Assembly: GCA_963618735.1 (NCBI GenBank)
Contig: CAVEUM010000011.1
Location: 1 to 64,000, forward strand
Source: CAKUFA01 sp963618735
Lineage (GTDB): Bacteria > Bacillota > Clostridia > Christensenellales > Aristaeellaceae
Direction of reading: 5' to 3'
Length of the DNA stretch: 64,000 bases
This document shows positions 7,995 to 16,827 of the stretch, piece after piece (position 1 is the first letter of the stretch; each line of letters opens with the position of its first letter). Made by a program: the position numbers and the translations under genes. The notes under the pieces are model-generated. The model saw only the letters and a list, made by a program, of their open reading frames with translations, had not been told where the DNA came from and did not search any database.

Positions 7995-8789
7995 ATGGAG
8001 AACATGTTTTCTTTGGAAGGCAAGATTGCTCTGGTAACCGGCGCAAGCTACGGCATTGGCTTCGCTATTGCTACTGGCATGGCCAAGGCTGGCGCAACCA
8101 TCGTTTTCAACGACATCAATCAGGATCTCGTCAATAAGGGCGTGGCCGCCTATGAAGCTGAAGGTATCAAGGCACACGGCTATGTCTGCGATGTGACCGA
8201 CGAAGCAGCTGTGACGGCTCTCGTTGCGAAGATCGAAGAAGAAGTCGGCGTCATCGACATTCTGGTCAATAACGCTGGCATCATCAAGCGCATTCCTATG
8301 TGCGAGATGAGCGCTGCAGACTTCCGCAAGGTCATCGATGTTGACCTGAACGCTCCTTTCATTGTGAGCAAGGCTTGCATTCCTTCCATGATCAAGAAGG
8401 GCCACGGCAAGATCATCAACATCTGCTCCATGATGAGCGAGCTCGGTCGCGAGACCGTCAGCGCCTACGCAGCTGCAAAGGGCGGCCTGAAGATGCTGAC
8501 CCGCAACATCTGCTCTGAGTATGGCCAGTACAACATCCAGTGCAACGGCATTGGACCTGGCTACATTGCAACGCCCCAGACCGCTCCTCTCCGTGAGAAG
8601 CAGGCTGATGGCAGCATGCATCCCTTCGATAGCTTCATCCGCGCCAAGACCCCTGCAAATCGTTGGGGCGAGACCAGCGACCTGGTTGGACCGGCTATCT
8701 TCCTGGCCAGCGATGCCAGCAATTTCGTGAATGGTCACGTGCTGTATGTGGATGGCGGCATTCTGGCTTACATCGGCAAGCAGCCCTGA
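7995..8789 (+). CDS. kduD: 2-keto-3-deoxygluconate-forming dehydrogenase (SDR)
   Basis: KduD reduces 2,5-diketo-3-deoxygluconate to KDG, joining the lyase branch to the altronate branch. It is a classical short-chain dehydrogenase of 264 residues with TGASYGIG near residue 15, NNAG near residue 90, and the catalytic Ser/Tyr/Lys set in NICSMMSELGRETVSAYAAAKGG. Gluconate 5-dehydrogenase is a close homologue, but the position directly after kduI decides for KduD. It is last in the operon. KDG kinase and aldolase are not in this window. Confidence 0.92.
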   Translation: MENMFSLEGKIALVTGASYGIGFAIATGMAKAGATIVFNDINQDLVNKGVAAYEAEGIKAHGYVCDVTDEAAVTALVAKIEEEVGVIDILVNNAGIIKRIPMCEMSAADFRKVIDVDLNAPFIVSKACIPSMIKKGHGKIINICSMMSELGRETVSAYAAAKGGLKMLTRNICSEYGQYNIQCNGIGPGYIATPQTAPLREKQADGSMHPFDSFIRAKTPANRWGETSDLVGPAIFLASDASNFVNGHVLYVDGGILAYIGKQP

Positions 8790-8857
8790 GTAACAAGATA
8801 ATAAGAGAATGGCGAGATGGCTGATCGAAAGTGCCTCTCACGTTCTCTGAGAGTTTT

Positions 8858-8899
8858 CCAAAGACGCAGAATGGCTGGACGGCTGTTCTGCGTCTTTGG
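8858..8899 (+). terminator. Long hairpin after kduD
   Basis: A perfect 14-bp inverted repeat (CCAAAGACGCAGAA and its complement) surrounds a 14-base loop. There is no T run after it on either strand, so it may protect the 3' end of the uxaB-kduD mRNA or terminate weakly. I call it a terminator only by position. Confidence 0.45.
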
Positions 8900-8918
8900 C
8901 TGAATGACGTACGAAGAC

Positions 8919-8947
8919 TTGACAAGATGTGCGACGTTGCTTATAAT
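8919..8947 (+). promoter_or_regulatory. Consensus promoter of the small membrane protein gene
   Basis: TTGACA (8919-8924) and TATAAT (8942-8947) are separated by exactly 17 bp. It is a full consensus pair, so strong constitutive expression is likely. Confidence 0.85.
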
Positions 8948-8978
8948 TGCGAAGATTCAAAACAAGGAGGTATAGGGT

Positions 8979-9284
8979 ATGTTTTCTAATGTAGGCGGCA
9001 AGATCAAGGCGGTAGCAAAGGTTTTCACATGGCTGGGCATTATTCTTTCTGTTGTTCTGGGCATCATGATTGCGGTTACATCCTCGAATGTTAACCTGAT
9101 TGTTAACGATGTTCCTGCAACGGTTGTGCAGTCCACGGGCGTGACGTTTGCCAGCATTTTGAGCGGTGTCCTGGTGGCTGTTGGCGGCTCGCTGGTTTCC
9201 TGGCTGATGTTCATGTGCATGTATGGCTTTGGCACACTGGTTGAAAATAGCGAGGTTTGCGCAAAGAAGCTGTCTGAGAAGTAA
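8979..9284 (+). CDS. Small membrane protein with two transmembrane helices
   Basis: This 101-residue protein has a short basic N-terminus (GGKIKAVAKV), one hydrophobic helix at about residues 15-36, a short polar stretch, a second at about 58-82, and a lysine-rich end. It matches the general plan of small integral membrane proteins that are common in Clostridia. No catalytic motif is visible. It is a single-gene transcript: consensus promoter, strong AAGGAGGT site, and its own terminator. Function unknown. Confidence 0.75.
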   Translation: MFSNVGGKIKAVAKVFTWLGIILSVVLGIMIAVTSSNVNLIVNDVPATVVQSTGVTFASILSGVLVAVGGSLVSWLMFMCMYGFGTLVENSEVCAKKLSEK

Positions 9285-9300
9285 GATACTTTCGGTAGCG

Positions 9301-9337
9301 AAAAAGATCCCTTGCCCGTGCGGCAGGGGATCTTTTT
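9301..9337 (+). terminator. Rho-independent terminator
   Basis: The stem GATCCCTTGCC/GGCAGGGGATC (one G-U pair) has a 5-base loop and is followed by TTTTT. It ends the small membrane protein transcript. Confidence 0.9.
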
Positions 9338-9439
9338 GTATGCCCATATGTAAAGGAGAAATCTTTATGCAAATAACAAAATCTAGATAACGCGCTTTTT
9401 CATTTTCGGTGGCAAAAATAAGAATTGGAGGAGAAAAAT

Positions 9440-10084
9440 ATGGGGAAGCTTGCTCATAAGGAAAAACTGTTGGCTCTTTTGCTGGTGGTGGTTCTGTTGG
9501 TAATGACGGGGTGCACCGATAAGGCAAAAGAAGTCGAAGAGCTGATTGATGCAATTGGTTACATTAGTCCATATGATGGTTTTGCTCCATTGAAAGAGGA
9601 AAAACTTATTAATAAAGCTTACAGTGCATATAATGAACTGTCTGATGGAGAAAAAGCAAAAGTAACAAATGCAGAGACGCTTACACAGGACAAAAAGCTA
9701 CTAACACAAGCAAAAGAAATGAAAGAGAAAGGTCAGACGTTTGCTGAAAAATTGTTTGCAGCGTGCGCTACTTACTTTAAAAAATCAAAAACAATAAAAG
9801 TGACTGGTGCTTGGTGTACGTACAGCGCGATAAATTCTTATGAAAGCTGGTATTTTACTTTTGAATTTAGCATAACAAACTCCTTTGGTAATACAGAAAC
9901 GGTTTATTATGGTGGCTTTACTAATGAGCTGAGCGACGAAGAGATATCTTCTACGGCAGACAGCCTTGCTTTAGTAGGGTTTGGCTACCTCTTTTCTAAA
10001 GATGATACAACTGCGATGGATAGCTACGATAGAATCGCTCTGGATGCGGATGCGATTCAGGCCTACTTCCAAACACACCGCTAA
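9440..10084 (+). CDS. Lipoprotein of unknown function, AT-rich
   Basis: This 214-residue protein has a basic start, a hydrophobic helix and the lipobox VMTGC, so it should be lipid-anchored outside the membrane. Residues of about 30-85 (DAIGYISP...LINKAYSAYNELSDGEKAKVTN) match a helical repeat seen in many clostridial extracellular proteins (pattern AI..I......I..A..AY..L...K..V.N). The C-terminal half is rich in aromatic residues and beta-prone. Start ATG 9440 follows TTGGAGGAG. The codons are clearly richer in A and T than in the neighbours, a possible sign of recent transfer. It is bounded by a terminator on each side. No enzyme family is recognised. Confidence 0.75.
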   Translation: MGKLAHKEKLLALLLVVVLLVMTGCTDKAKEVEELIDAIGYISPYDGFAPLKEEKLINKAYSAYNELSDGEKAKVTNAETLTQDKKLLTQAKEMKEKGQTFAEKLFAACATYFKKSKTIKVTGAWCTYSAINSYESWYFTFEFSITNSFGNTETVYYGGFTNELSDEEISSTADSLALVGFGYLFSKDDTTAMDSYDRIALDADAIQAYFQTHR

Positions 10085-10098
10085 TGGGTGAACACAAC

Positions 10099-10135
10099 AA
10101 AAGCTCGTCTTCTACGATCAGAAGGCGAGCTTTTT
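10099..10135 (+). terminator. Rho-independent terminator
   Basis: The stem AAAGCTCGTCTTCT/AGAAGGCGAGCTTT has a 6-base loop and ends in TTTTTC. It stops the lipoprotein transcript before the oppositely oriented tRNA. Confidence 0.88.
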
Positions 10136-10193
10136 CTATGAGAGGAGTATAAGAAAAGCGCCAGCTTCTTGCGAAACCGACGCTTTGGTCAAG

Positions 10194-10264
10194 CAGGGGC
10201 AGAAGGATTCGAACCCTCAACAAAGGTTTTGGAGACCCACGTGTTACCATTACACCATGCCCCT
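10194..10264 (-). tRNA. tRNA-Trp (anticodon CCA)
   Basis: The acceptor stem AGGGGCA/TGCCCCT, a D arm with GTGT/ACAC, the anticodon loop CTCCAAA (anticodon CCA), and the T arm GAGGG-TTCGAAT-CCTTC all fold as a tRNA, with discriminator G. CCA is not encoded. The gap on either side (10136-10193 and 10265-10439) shows no other gene; an imperfect AAAGCG...CGCTTT hairpin past the tRNA 3' end may terminate it. Confidence 0.93.
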
Positions 10265-10439
10265 ACGTGAACCAACGTCAATTATTATAGCATCAATTTG
10301 CCCTGTTGTCAAGCATCAATTTTCATTCTGTTTCTTTTTCTTTGAACCTTTTGCCAATCCTGCCGCTTATAGTGGCGCAATGGCTGAAAATATGGTAAGA
10401 TATGAGGGAAAAAGTAAAATGGGAAAGGAGGGCGCCAAC

Positions 10440-13400
10440 ATGCGCAAGGTTATGATTTGGATGATGATTCTTTTGCTGTGTTTAGCTGCGGTGCCTTCCT
10501 TTGCAACAGAGGTCGCCAGTGCACCGCTGTCACAGGCGTCTTCCTCACGCAATGGCATGGTGCGGGTTTATCTGTCCAGTCTGGGCAGTCCTACCACACT
10601 GAATGTTACCGTGGCAGGCAATTATACTGCAGACGGATCACAAAATCTTACCCTGACGACGGGGGAAACGATTCGTATTGCTTTTAGTACCTCCACAGGA
10701 AATATTACGATTACAGCTGGCGGCAGGGAGTATGCCATGGGGCAGCAGGTCACCCTTCGCCGACACGCGACCACAGGCGCCAACGGCATCCGCATTGCGC
10801 AGGCCAAGAAAAGCGGCAATCTGTACCCGGGCGATCTTCGATTGATTGCGCAAAAGAGCGGCTCTTCGTGGAAATTGTATCCCATTGTGTATGTGTTCAT
10901 CGAGGATTACCTTTGCGGCGTTGTGCCGTATGAAATGGGCAATGCTGCACAGATTGAGGCCTTGAAGGCACAGGCAGTCGCTGCCCGTACTTACACGCTG
11001 AATAAGATGAATCAGCGTGCATCTGGCCTTTATGATGTTGTGGATACCACCAACGATCAGGTATACTATGGTAATTCAGATAGCACTGCGAACTGCACGG
11101 CGGCTGTGCAGGCAACCAAGGGCATTGTGCTCATGAATGGCAACCGCCTTACCAGCACCTGGTACACGGCTTCCAATGGCGGTCAAACGGAGTCTGCAAA
11201 GAATTGCTGGGGCTCCACGGGGTATGACTATCTGGTGGTGAAGGATGACCCTTTTGATGCAGCAAACAGCCTGTCGACCGTCCGTTCGTTCACAGTTTAT
11301 GGCGAGTATGCTTCTGCGGCACAGTCTGCAGCACTGAAGAAGTTGCTGGAGAGCAAGGTGTCATCGGTAATGAAATCGGCCACCATCCGTCGCATAGAGA
11401 GCGTAACGCCGCATACACCGAAGTATGATTCTCCAAGCCGTGTGTATACCAAAATGGACTTTGAACTGATGGTTGTTGTAAACGGCAGAGAACAATCGCT
11501 TACAGTGACTTGTGATATCTTTAAGGAACTGGAAAGCTTGATGGGACTGTCCATCAATGCTTCACAAAACGAACTTTGGTCTGTTTCAAAAAAGAACGGC
11601 GATTTTGTCATTCAATCCAGACGCTATGGCCATGGCGTGGGCATGAGTCAACGCGGTGCGATGCGCATGGGCACATTGGGCTACACCTATGACCAGATCC
11701 TCGGTTTTTATTATGAGGGCTGCCGCCGCGTGCAGTATACTTTTGTGCGTACGATTCTTTCCGGTGTTGATGATACGACTGTTGAAACCGAAGAAACCCC
11801 TGCAGAAATTACGCCAGGCAGCAATGCCCAGGCAACGGTGACCCTTCCCGGCGCCAGGAGCACAACGGCACTGCGCAGCGCAAAGCAGAACGATGCGTCT
11901 GTGCTGATGCAGCTAGGCAACGGCACCATGGTGACACCGCTTGCAAAGGAAACAGACTGGACTCTGGTCTGTTTTGGCAGTCTTACAGGTTATGTGAGAA
12001 CGGAGACTTTGAAATTTTCGGGCGATGTTCCGTCGTATTCTGAGAAAAGCGTCACAACCGTCACCCAATGGGCTACGGTGAATTGCAATGGTACGCTGAA
12101 CCTTCGCAGCAAGGCATCCTTTGCTGCGGACGTGCTGACCACGATTCCCAATGGTGAAATTCTGGTGGTTTTCGATGTGAGCGGCGGCTTTGCTCATGTG
12201 CAGTATGGCGCTCACACGGGATACGCCTCTACGGATTTCTTGCGCCTGAGCACCTCGTATCCCAGCACAGCAGAGGAAAGCACGTCTGTTGCCTATACTG
12301 CGCAAACAGCTGACTTACATGCCTCGGCGTCTACGACGGGAACAGTGTTGCTGAACCTTGCGCAAGGGACGCAGGTGAACATTCTATCGGACGATGGCTC
12401 GTGGTGTATGGTGCGCGTTCATGAAATGACGGGATATTTGCGCTCTGCTCAGTTGACGAAGCAACAGGCACAGGCAACCCCGACACCAACCGTATCTGCA
12501 GAAGCAAAAGAGAACATCGTCGAAGCGATTATCTCCGCCACCAGCGAGACGGCCATGGTGTATGATGCACCAGCGGATACAGCAAACATCATTAGCGCCA
12601 TGCTTCGCGGGGAAAGTGTGCGTGTCACCAAGCAGGGGGACACCTGGTGCACCATTCGCTATGGTACACAGGAAGGCTTTATGCATGCGGCGGACTTGAC
12701 GTTTGTCACGACCGAATCCGAAACAAAGGTGCTGGGCTATGCACGGGTTGTCACGCCATCTGGCAGTTTGAACATGCGCAGTAAGCCGAAGGCCGGCAGC
12801 GAAATTCTAACCACCATTCCGCGCCTGACACAGGTGACTGTGCTCAATGTACAGGAAAGCTGGGTCTGCGTGCAGTACCTTGGGCTGCAAGGCTGGGTCA
12901 TGCGATCTTTCCTGTCCATGGATGCTGCGGAGAACACGCTTGAACCCTCTGCGACCATCGCAGATTCTGACTATGCCTTCGTGAAGACACCCTCTGGCAG
13001 CTTGAATCTGCGCGAAAAGGCATCCACAAAATCCAGCGTGTTGGTCACCATACCGCGACTAACGCAATTGCAGGTGACAAACCGCGCGAATGGCTGGGCA
13101 CAGGTGACCTATCAGGGAATAACGGGCTGGGTGATGGAAGACTATCTGTCCTTTGAGCAAATCGCAACGCCGACACCTTCTGCCACAGAAGATATCGCGA
13201 CATCCACCGACCTGACGCCTACGCCCATGGCTACTGCAACACCTGCAGCAGTGAGCGGAAGCGAGGCCTTTGTCCGAACGGGCGGCGGTTCGCTGAACCT
13301 TCGCAAGCAGGCGCAAAGCGGCAGTGAAATCCTTCTGCGGATTCCGGAGTATGCAGTGGTTCACGTCCTGGCATGGGGAAACACGTGGACATGCATCCAG

Positions 13401-14525
13401 TATGAAAACGCCATAGGCTATGTACAGACACAATATGTAAGTACCACCTCTAACGGCCAGGAAAATTCCGCCAAAGTGGTGACTCCCTCTGGTGCACTGA
13501 ACCTGCGAGGATTGCCATCGACAGGCGGCAAGGTTCTAACACAGATTAACCCAGGGGAAGAAGTGACGGTGCTCCGTGCTGATGCGGAGTGGTGCAGAAT
13601 TTCCTATGGCGGCATGGTTGGCTACGTCAGAACAGAGTTTTTGCAATTTCCTTCCGATGCGATCATTACGCCCATGGTGACGGCAACCACGGATGCGGCA
13701 ATAGCTGTTACGCCTTCTCCGGAAGCCGCAGTCACTATTGCACCAACCGCGACTGTGCGGTATGCCAGGGTTACCACACCATCAGGCTATCTGAACCTTC
13801 GCACAGGTCCGTCAACGAAGAATGGCATCATTGGTCAGCTGAAGCCAGGCACGAGAGTTACTGTTCTTTCTGTGGCAGATGGCTGGGCACAAGTGAAGAC
13901 CGACAGCAAAACAGGATATGTGCAGTCGAAATTCCTTACCGAGGAGACCGATTCGCCTACACCTGCGGCAACATCCACTCCCGCAATAACGGAAGAAGAA
14001 GGCGACACAGGAGATGTGCGCTATGTCGTCACGTCGATTGAATATCTCAATTTGCGTGCGGCGGAAAGTGACACGGCAAGCGTTCTGGCGGCAATCCCGA
14101 AGGGCTGGCCAGTTCGTGTTTTGGAAGCAGGAAGTACCTGGTGCAAAGTCATCTATGATCATCAAACTGGCTATGTTATGACGAAGTACCTGACAGGCTC
14201 CGCAGGCAGCCAGGCAACCGCAGCGCCGACCCCGACCATTGCACCAACGACAGAGGCGACCAACGAGCCAACGCAGACGCCTGTCATTGATATCACGCTG
14301 CGTGACGCCCAGGGATGGCAGGCGGCAGTTGCAGGAGATGTAGGAAAAACGGAAATGCGCTCCTGGTGCGCCGAGGAAGCACCAATTGTAACGGCACTGA
14401 CAACAACCGATGAACTGACGCTGCTGCGTATGGGCGATGAATGGTGCCTTGTAAGCGCTCATGGCAAGCAGGGCTATGTAGAAACAACTGCGCTGGCATT
14501 CTGGCAGGAGGTGAACACGCCATGA
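10440..14525 (+). CDS. SpoIID/LytB-domain protein with about 11 SH3-like repeats
   Basis: This is a large secreted protein of 1361 residues. A signal peptide covers residues 1-22 (hydrophobic, ending VPSFA). The SpoIID/LytB domain follows, at about residues 130-430, with VVPYEMGNAAQIEALKAQAVAARTY and, near its end, RYGHGVGMSQRGA. SpoIID-type enzymes cleave denuded glycan strands of peptidoglycan during engulfment or wall remodelling; the length here is far beyond the usual 300-400 residues. From about residue 470 on there are roughly 11 bacterial SH3 units of about 60 residues, most containing a LNLR core and a GYV/GWV end. They are separated by Thr/Pro/Ala linkers. Such repeats usually bind cell wall. 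The ATG at 10440 follows AAAGGAGGGCGCCAAC. Its TGA overlaps the start of the methyltransferase gene. Confidence 0.9.
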   Translation: MRKVMIWMMILLLCLAAVPSFATEVASAPLSQASSSRNGMVRVYLSSLGSPTTLNVTVAGNYTADGSQNLTLTTGETIRIAFSTSTGNITITAGGREYAMGQQVTLRRHATTGANGIRIAQAKKSGNLYPGDLRLIAQKSGSSWKLYPIVYVFIEDYLCGVVPYEMGNAAQIEALKAQAVAARTYTLNKMNQRASGLYDVVDTTNDQVYYGNSDSTANCTAAVQATKGIVLMNGNRLTSTWYTASNGGQTESAKNCWGSTGYDYLVVKDDPFDAANSLSTVRSFTVYGEYASAAQSAALKKLLESKVSSVMKSATIRRIESVTPHTPKYDSPSRVYTKMDFELMVVVNGREQSLTVTCDIFKELESLMGLSINASQNELWSVSKKNGDFVIQSRRYGHGVGMSQRGAMRMGTLGYTYDQILGFYYEGCRRVQYTFVRTILSGVDDTTVETEETPAEITPGSNAQATVTLPGARSTTALRSAKQNDASVLMQLGNGTMVTPLAKETDWTLVCFGSLTGYVRTETLKFSGDVPSYSEKSVTTVTQWATVNCNGTLNLRSKASFAADVLTTIPNGEILVVFDVSGGFAHVQYGAHTGYASTDFLRLSTSYPSTAEESTSVAYTAQTADLHASASTTGTVLLNLAQGTQVNILSDDGSWCMVRVHEMTGYLRSAQLTKQQAQATPTPTVSAEAKENIVEAIISATSETAMVYDAPADTANIISAMLRGESVRVTKQGDTWCTIRYGTQEGFMHAADLTFVTTESETKVLGYARVVTPSGSLNMRSKPKAGSEILTTIPRLTQVTVLNVQESWVCVQYLGLQGWVMRSFLSMDAAENTLEPSATIADSDYAFVKTPSGSLNLREKASTKSSVLVTIPRLTQLQVTNRANGWAQVTYQGITGWVMEDYLSFEQIATPTPSATEDIATSTDLTPTPMATATPAAVSGSEAFVRTGGGSLNLRKQAQSGSEILLRIPEYAVVHVLAWGNTWTCIQYENAIGYVQTQYVSTTSNGQENSAKVVTPSGALNLRGLPSTGGKVLTQINPGEEVTVLRADAEWCRISYGGMVGYVRTEFLQFPSDAIITPMVTATTDAAIAVTPSPEAAVTIAPTATVRYARVTTPSGYLNLRTGPSTKNGIIGQLKPGTRVTVLSVADGWAQVKTDSKTGYVQSKFLTEETDSPTPAATSTPAITEEEGDTGDVRYVVTSIEYLNLRAAESDTASVLAAIPKGWPVRVLEAGSTWCKVIYDHQTGYVMTKYLTGSAGSQATAAPTPTIAPTTEATNEPTQTPVIDITLRDAQGWQAAVAGDVGKTEMRSWCAEEAPIVTALTTTDELTLLRMGDEWCLVSAHGKQGYVETTALAFWQEVNTP

Positions 14526-15274
14526 CGGAAGTGAAAATACTGCCTGACGAACGAATTGATGAGCTTCAGCTGGCAGGAATGCACATTCTGCAAAAGAAGC
14601 ACGGCTTCCGCTTTGGCATGGATGCTGTGCTGCTGGCAGACTTTGCGGGAATTGACGCGAAAGCCTCCGTGGTGGACTTTGGCACCGGCACTGGCATTTT
14701 GCCGATGCTATTGTACGGACGCGGCAAAGGCAAACAGTTCGATGCCTTTGAACTGCAGGCTGATATGGCCGATATGGCAGCACGGTCGATGGCGATGAAC
14801 GACGTGGCAGACATCATTCGCATTCATCATGCGGACGTGATTGATGCCGCGAAGATCATTGCGCCTGGCTCGGTGGACGCGGTGATTTGCAATCCACCGT
14901 ATGGCATCAGCGGAAAGACCATCCGCAATCCCAATGATACGCTTTGTGTTGCCAGGCATCAGGGAGAAGAAGGTCTGACGGCGTGGTTCCGCATGGCGCA
15001 CCGACTGCTGAAGGGCAAGGGAAGGTTTGCCATGGTATATCCTGCTCCGCAGATGCTCAGAGCTATGGAAGAAATGGAAGCTGCGCATCTCGCGCCGAAA
15101 CGGTTTCGGCTGATTTACCCCAGGGCAGACAAGCCAGCCAATCTGGTATTGATTGAAGCACTGAAGGATGCGCGTCCCATGCTTCATCCGGAACCGCCGC
15201 TGATTGTGTACGAGAAGGACAACACCATGACAGAGGAGCTGCGCCGAATCTATCACCTGGAGGGCTCTTCTTGA
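14522..15274 (+). CDS. tRNA1(Val) A37 N6-methyltransferase family protein
   Basis: This 250-residue class I methyltransferase has the SAM-binding loop VVDFGTGTGILP near residues 42-53 and the N6-adenine signature NPPYG near residue 125. The family (TrmN6/YfiC/YabB) methylates adenine 37 of tRNA-Val. The ATGA overlap with the SpoIID gene means coupled translation, although their functions seem unrelated. Its stop codon lies inside the -35 box of the next promoter. Other N6-adenine targets cannot be excluded. Confidence 0.87.
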   Translation: MTEVKILPDERIDELQLAGMHILQKKHGFRFGMDAVLLADFAGIDAKASVVDFGTGTGILPMLLYGRGKGKQFDAFELQADMADMAARSMAMNDVADIIRIHHADVIDAAKIIAPGSVDAVICNPPYGISGKTIRNPNDTLCVARHQGEEGLTAWFRMAHRLLKGKGRFAMVYPAPQMLRAMEEMEAAHLAPKRFRLIYPRADKPANLVLIEALKDARPMLHPEPPLIVYEKDNTMTEELRRIYHLEGSS

Positions 15275-15299
15275 CATTTCGGCACTGTGTAAGTACAAT
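15271..15299 (+). promoter_or_regulatory. Promoter of the glycosyltransferase cluster, inside the end of the methyltransferase gene
   Basis: TTGACA (15271-15276) and TACAAT (15294-15299) are 17 bp apart. The TGA within TTGACA is the stop codon of the upstream gene. It gives the surface-glycan genes their own transcript. Confidence 0.8.
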
Positions 15300-15329
15300 A
15301 CTCGGGAAAAGCGACTGTGGAGGCCTATT

Positions 15330-16121
15330 GTGGAGAAACATACCTTTGCGATCTGTGCTTATAAAGAAAGTCCGTATCTGGAGGCGTGCATTTGCTCTGT
15401 TATGCGCCAGAAAGAGGATAGCTGCGTCATTGTCTGCACATCAACGCCCAATAACAGCATACGCACCTTGTGCGAGAAATATCAGCTGCCCCTGTACATC
15501 AATGACGCACCCAGTTCAATCCATGGTGACTGGAATTTTGCAATGGATTGCGCGAAAAGCGAATATGTGACGCTCTGCCATCAGGACGATCTTTACGAGA
15601 TGGACTACGGGAGAAATATGCGTTACGCCATGGAACATGGCGGTTTTGATATTTTCTTTACGGATTATTATGAGCTTCGCGGTGAGGAGAAAACCACTAA
15701 GGGAAAGCTGCTGATGATTAAGCGAATTCTGCAGTGGCCGCTTCGCTTTCATTTTCTGCAGCGCCGCCCATTTGCCAAGCGTTGGAGCCTTCGGTTCGGC
15801 AATGGCATTTGCTGCCCATCCGTGACGTATCATAAGTCGAATTTGCCCATGCCGCTTTTTCAGGCAGGTTTCAAGAGCAATCTGGATTGGCAGACATGGG
15901 AACGGCTGTCCCATGGGAAGGAACGTTTCTGGTATTGTGCCAAGCCGCTTATGTGCCACCGAATTCATGAAGGATCGGAAACGAGCCGCGTGATTGGCGA
16001 ATCCCTTCGTTCCGGGGAGGATGAGCAGATGTTTCGTCTGTTCTGGCCGCAGGGTGTTGCGCGTGCATTGACGAAATTTTACAGCACAAGTGAGAAGAGC
16101 AACGACCTTTCCGCAAAATAA
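15330..16121 (+). CDS. Family 2 glycosyltransferase
   Basis: This 263-residue enzyme has a GT-A fold: N-terminal FAICAYKESPYLEACICSVM, and the nucleotide-sugar/metal motif QDD in LCHQDDLYEMDYG near residue 85. The C-terminal half is basic (about residues 130-160, RILQWPLRFHFLQRRPFAKR), as in enzymes that sit on the membrane. No ATG precedes the conserved start; GTG at 15330, with TGGAGG upstream, is chosen. Donor and acceptor are unknown. It is first in a four-gene cluster with a second GT2, DUF2304 and a flippase. Confidence 0.85.
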   Translation: MEKHTFAICAYKESPYLEACICSVMRQKEDSCVIVCTSTPNNSIRTLCEKYQLPLYINDAPSSIHGDWNFAMDCAKSEYVTLCHQDDLYEMDYGRNMRYAMEHGGFDIFFTDYYELRGEEKTTKGKLLMIKRILQWPLRFHFLQRRPFAKRWSLRFGNGICCPSVTYHKSNLPMPLFQAGFKSNLDWQTWERLSHGKERFWYCAKPLMCHRIHEGSETSRVIGESLRSGEDEQMFRLFWPQGVARALTKFYSTSEKSNDLSAK

Positions 16122-16132
16122 GGAGCATAGAC

Positions 16133-16825
16133 ATGCGATTGATGCTTTTAATCCCGGCCTACAACGAAGAAGCTAACATTGAGCGGGTTGTGCGGGAAAT
16201 TATTGACCACTATCCGCAGTACGATTATGTGGTTGTTAATGATGGCTCCAGGGATCATACCGCCGAAATCTGCCGCAAGAATCACTTTAACCTGTTAGAT
16301 TTGCCAGTAAATCTGGGCCTGTCGGGCGCTTTTCAGGCAGGGATGCGCTATGCGTGGGAGCAGGACTATGATGCAGTGCTTCAGTTTGACGGCGATGGCC
16401 AGCACGATGCGGCATATATCGGAAAAATGGTGGAGCAAATGGAGCAGGGACAGTGCGATATTGTGATTGGCTCACGATTCGTTTCGAAGCCGAAACCCAT
16501 GACGAGCCGTATGCTGGGCAGTCGGCTGTTGAGCAATGGCATGTACCTGACCACGGGAAAAAAACTTACCGACCCCACCAGCGGCATGCGCCTGTACAGT
16601 CGTAAAATGGTGCATCAGTTTGCCAGCGGCATGAATTATGGCCCGGAACCTGATACCATTGCCTACCTTATCCGCGGGGGCGCCAAGGTAGCTGAAGTAC
16701 AGGTGGAAATGCACGAGCGCGTAGCGGGCACAAGCTATCTGAATCTTTCTCGTTCCGTTCTGTACATGTTGAATATGCTGTGCTCCATCTTTGTCTTCCA
16801 GTTTGCACGGAAGAAGGAGGGCTGA
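16133..16825 (+). CDS. Polyprenyl-phosphate-type GT2 glycosyltransferase
   Basis: This 230-residue enzyme resembles dolichol/polyprenyl-phosphate sugar transferases: LLIPAYNEEANIERVV at the start, VVNDGSRDHT near residue 36, and the DxD-type motif FDGDGQHD near residue 83. It has no C-terminal membrane domain; the next gene (DUF2304) may supply it. It probably charges a lipid carrier with a sugar for wall or polysaccharide decoration. AAGGAGC precedes the ATG. It ends 2 bp before the DUF2304 start. Confidence 0.88.
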   Translation: MRLMLLIPAYNEEANIERVVREIIDHYPQYDYVVVNDGSRDHTAEICRKNHFNLLDLPVNLGLSGAFQAGMRYAWEQDYDAVLQFDGDGQHDAAYIGKMVEQMEQGQCDIVIGSRFVSKPKPMTSRMLGSRLLSNGMYLTTGKKLTDPTSGMRLYSRKMVHQFASGMNYGPEPDTIAYLIRGGAKVAEVQVEMHERVAGTSYLNLSRSVLYMLNMLCSIFVFQFARKKEG

Positions 16826-16827
16826 CA

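Noticed and set aside
8790..8918. Riboswitch in the gap after kduD
   Set aside because: Only a simple hairpin is visible, located before the promoter of the next gene, so it is not in that gene's leader.
11850..14525. Direct DNA repeats in the SH3 region
   Set aside because: The repeats are visible in protein, but the DNA copies have diverged; I found no long exact repeats, so no separate repeat array is called.
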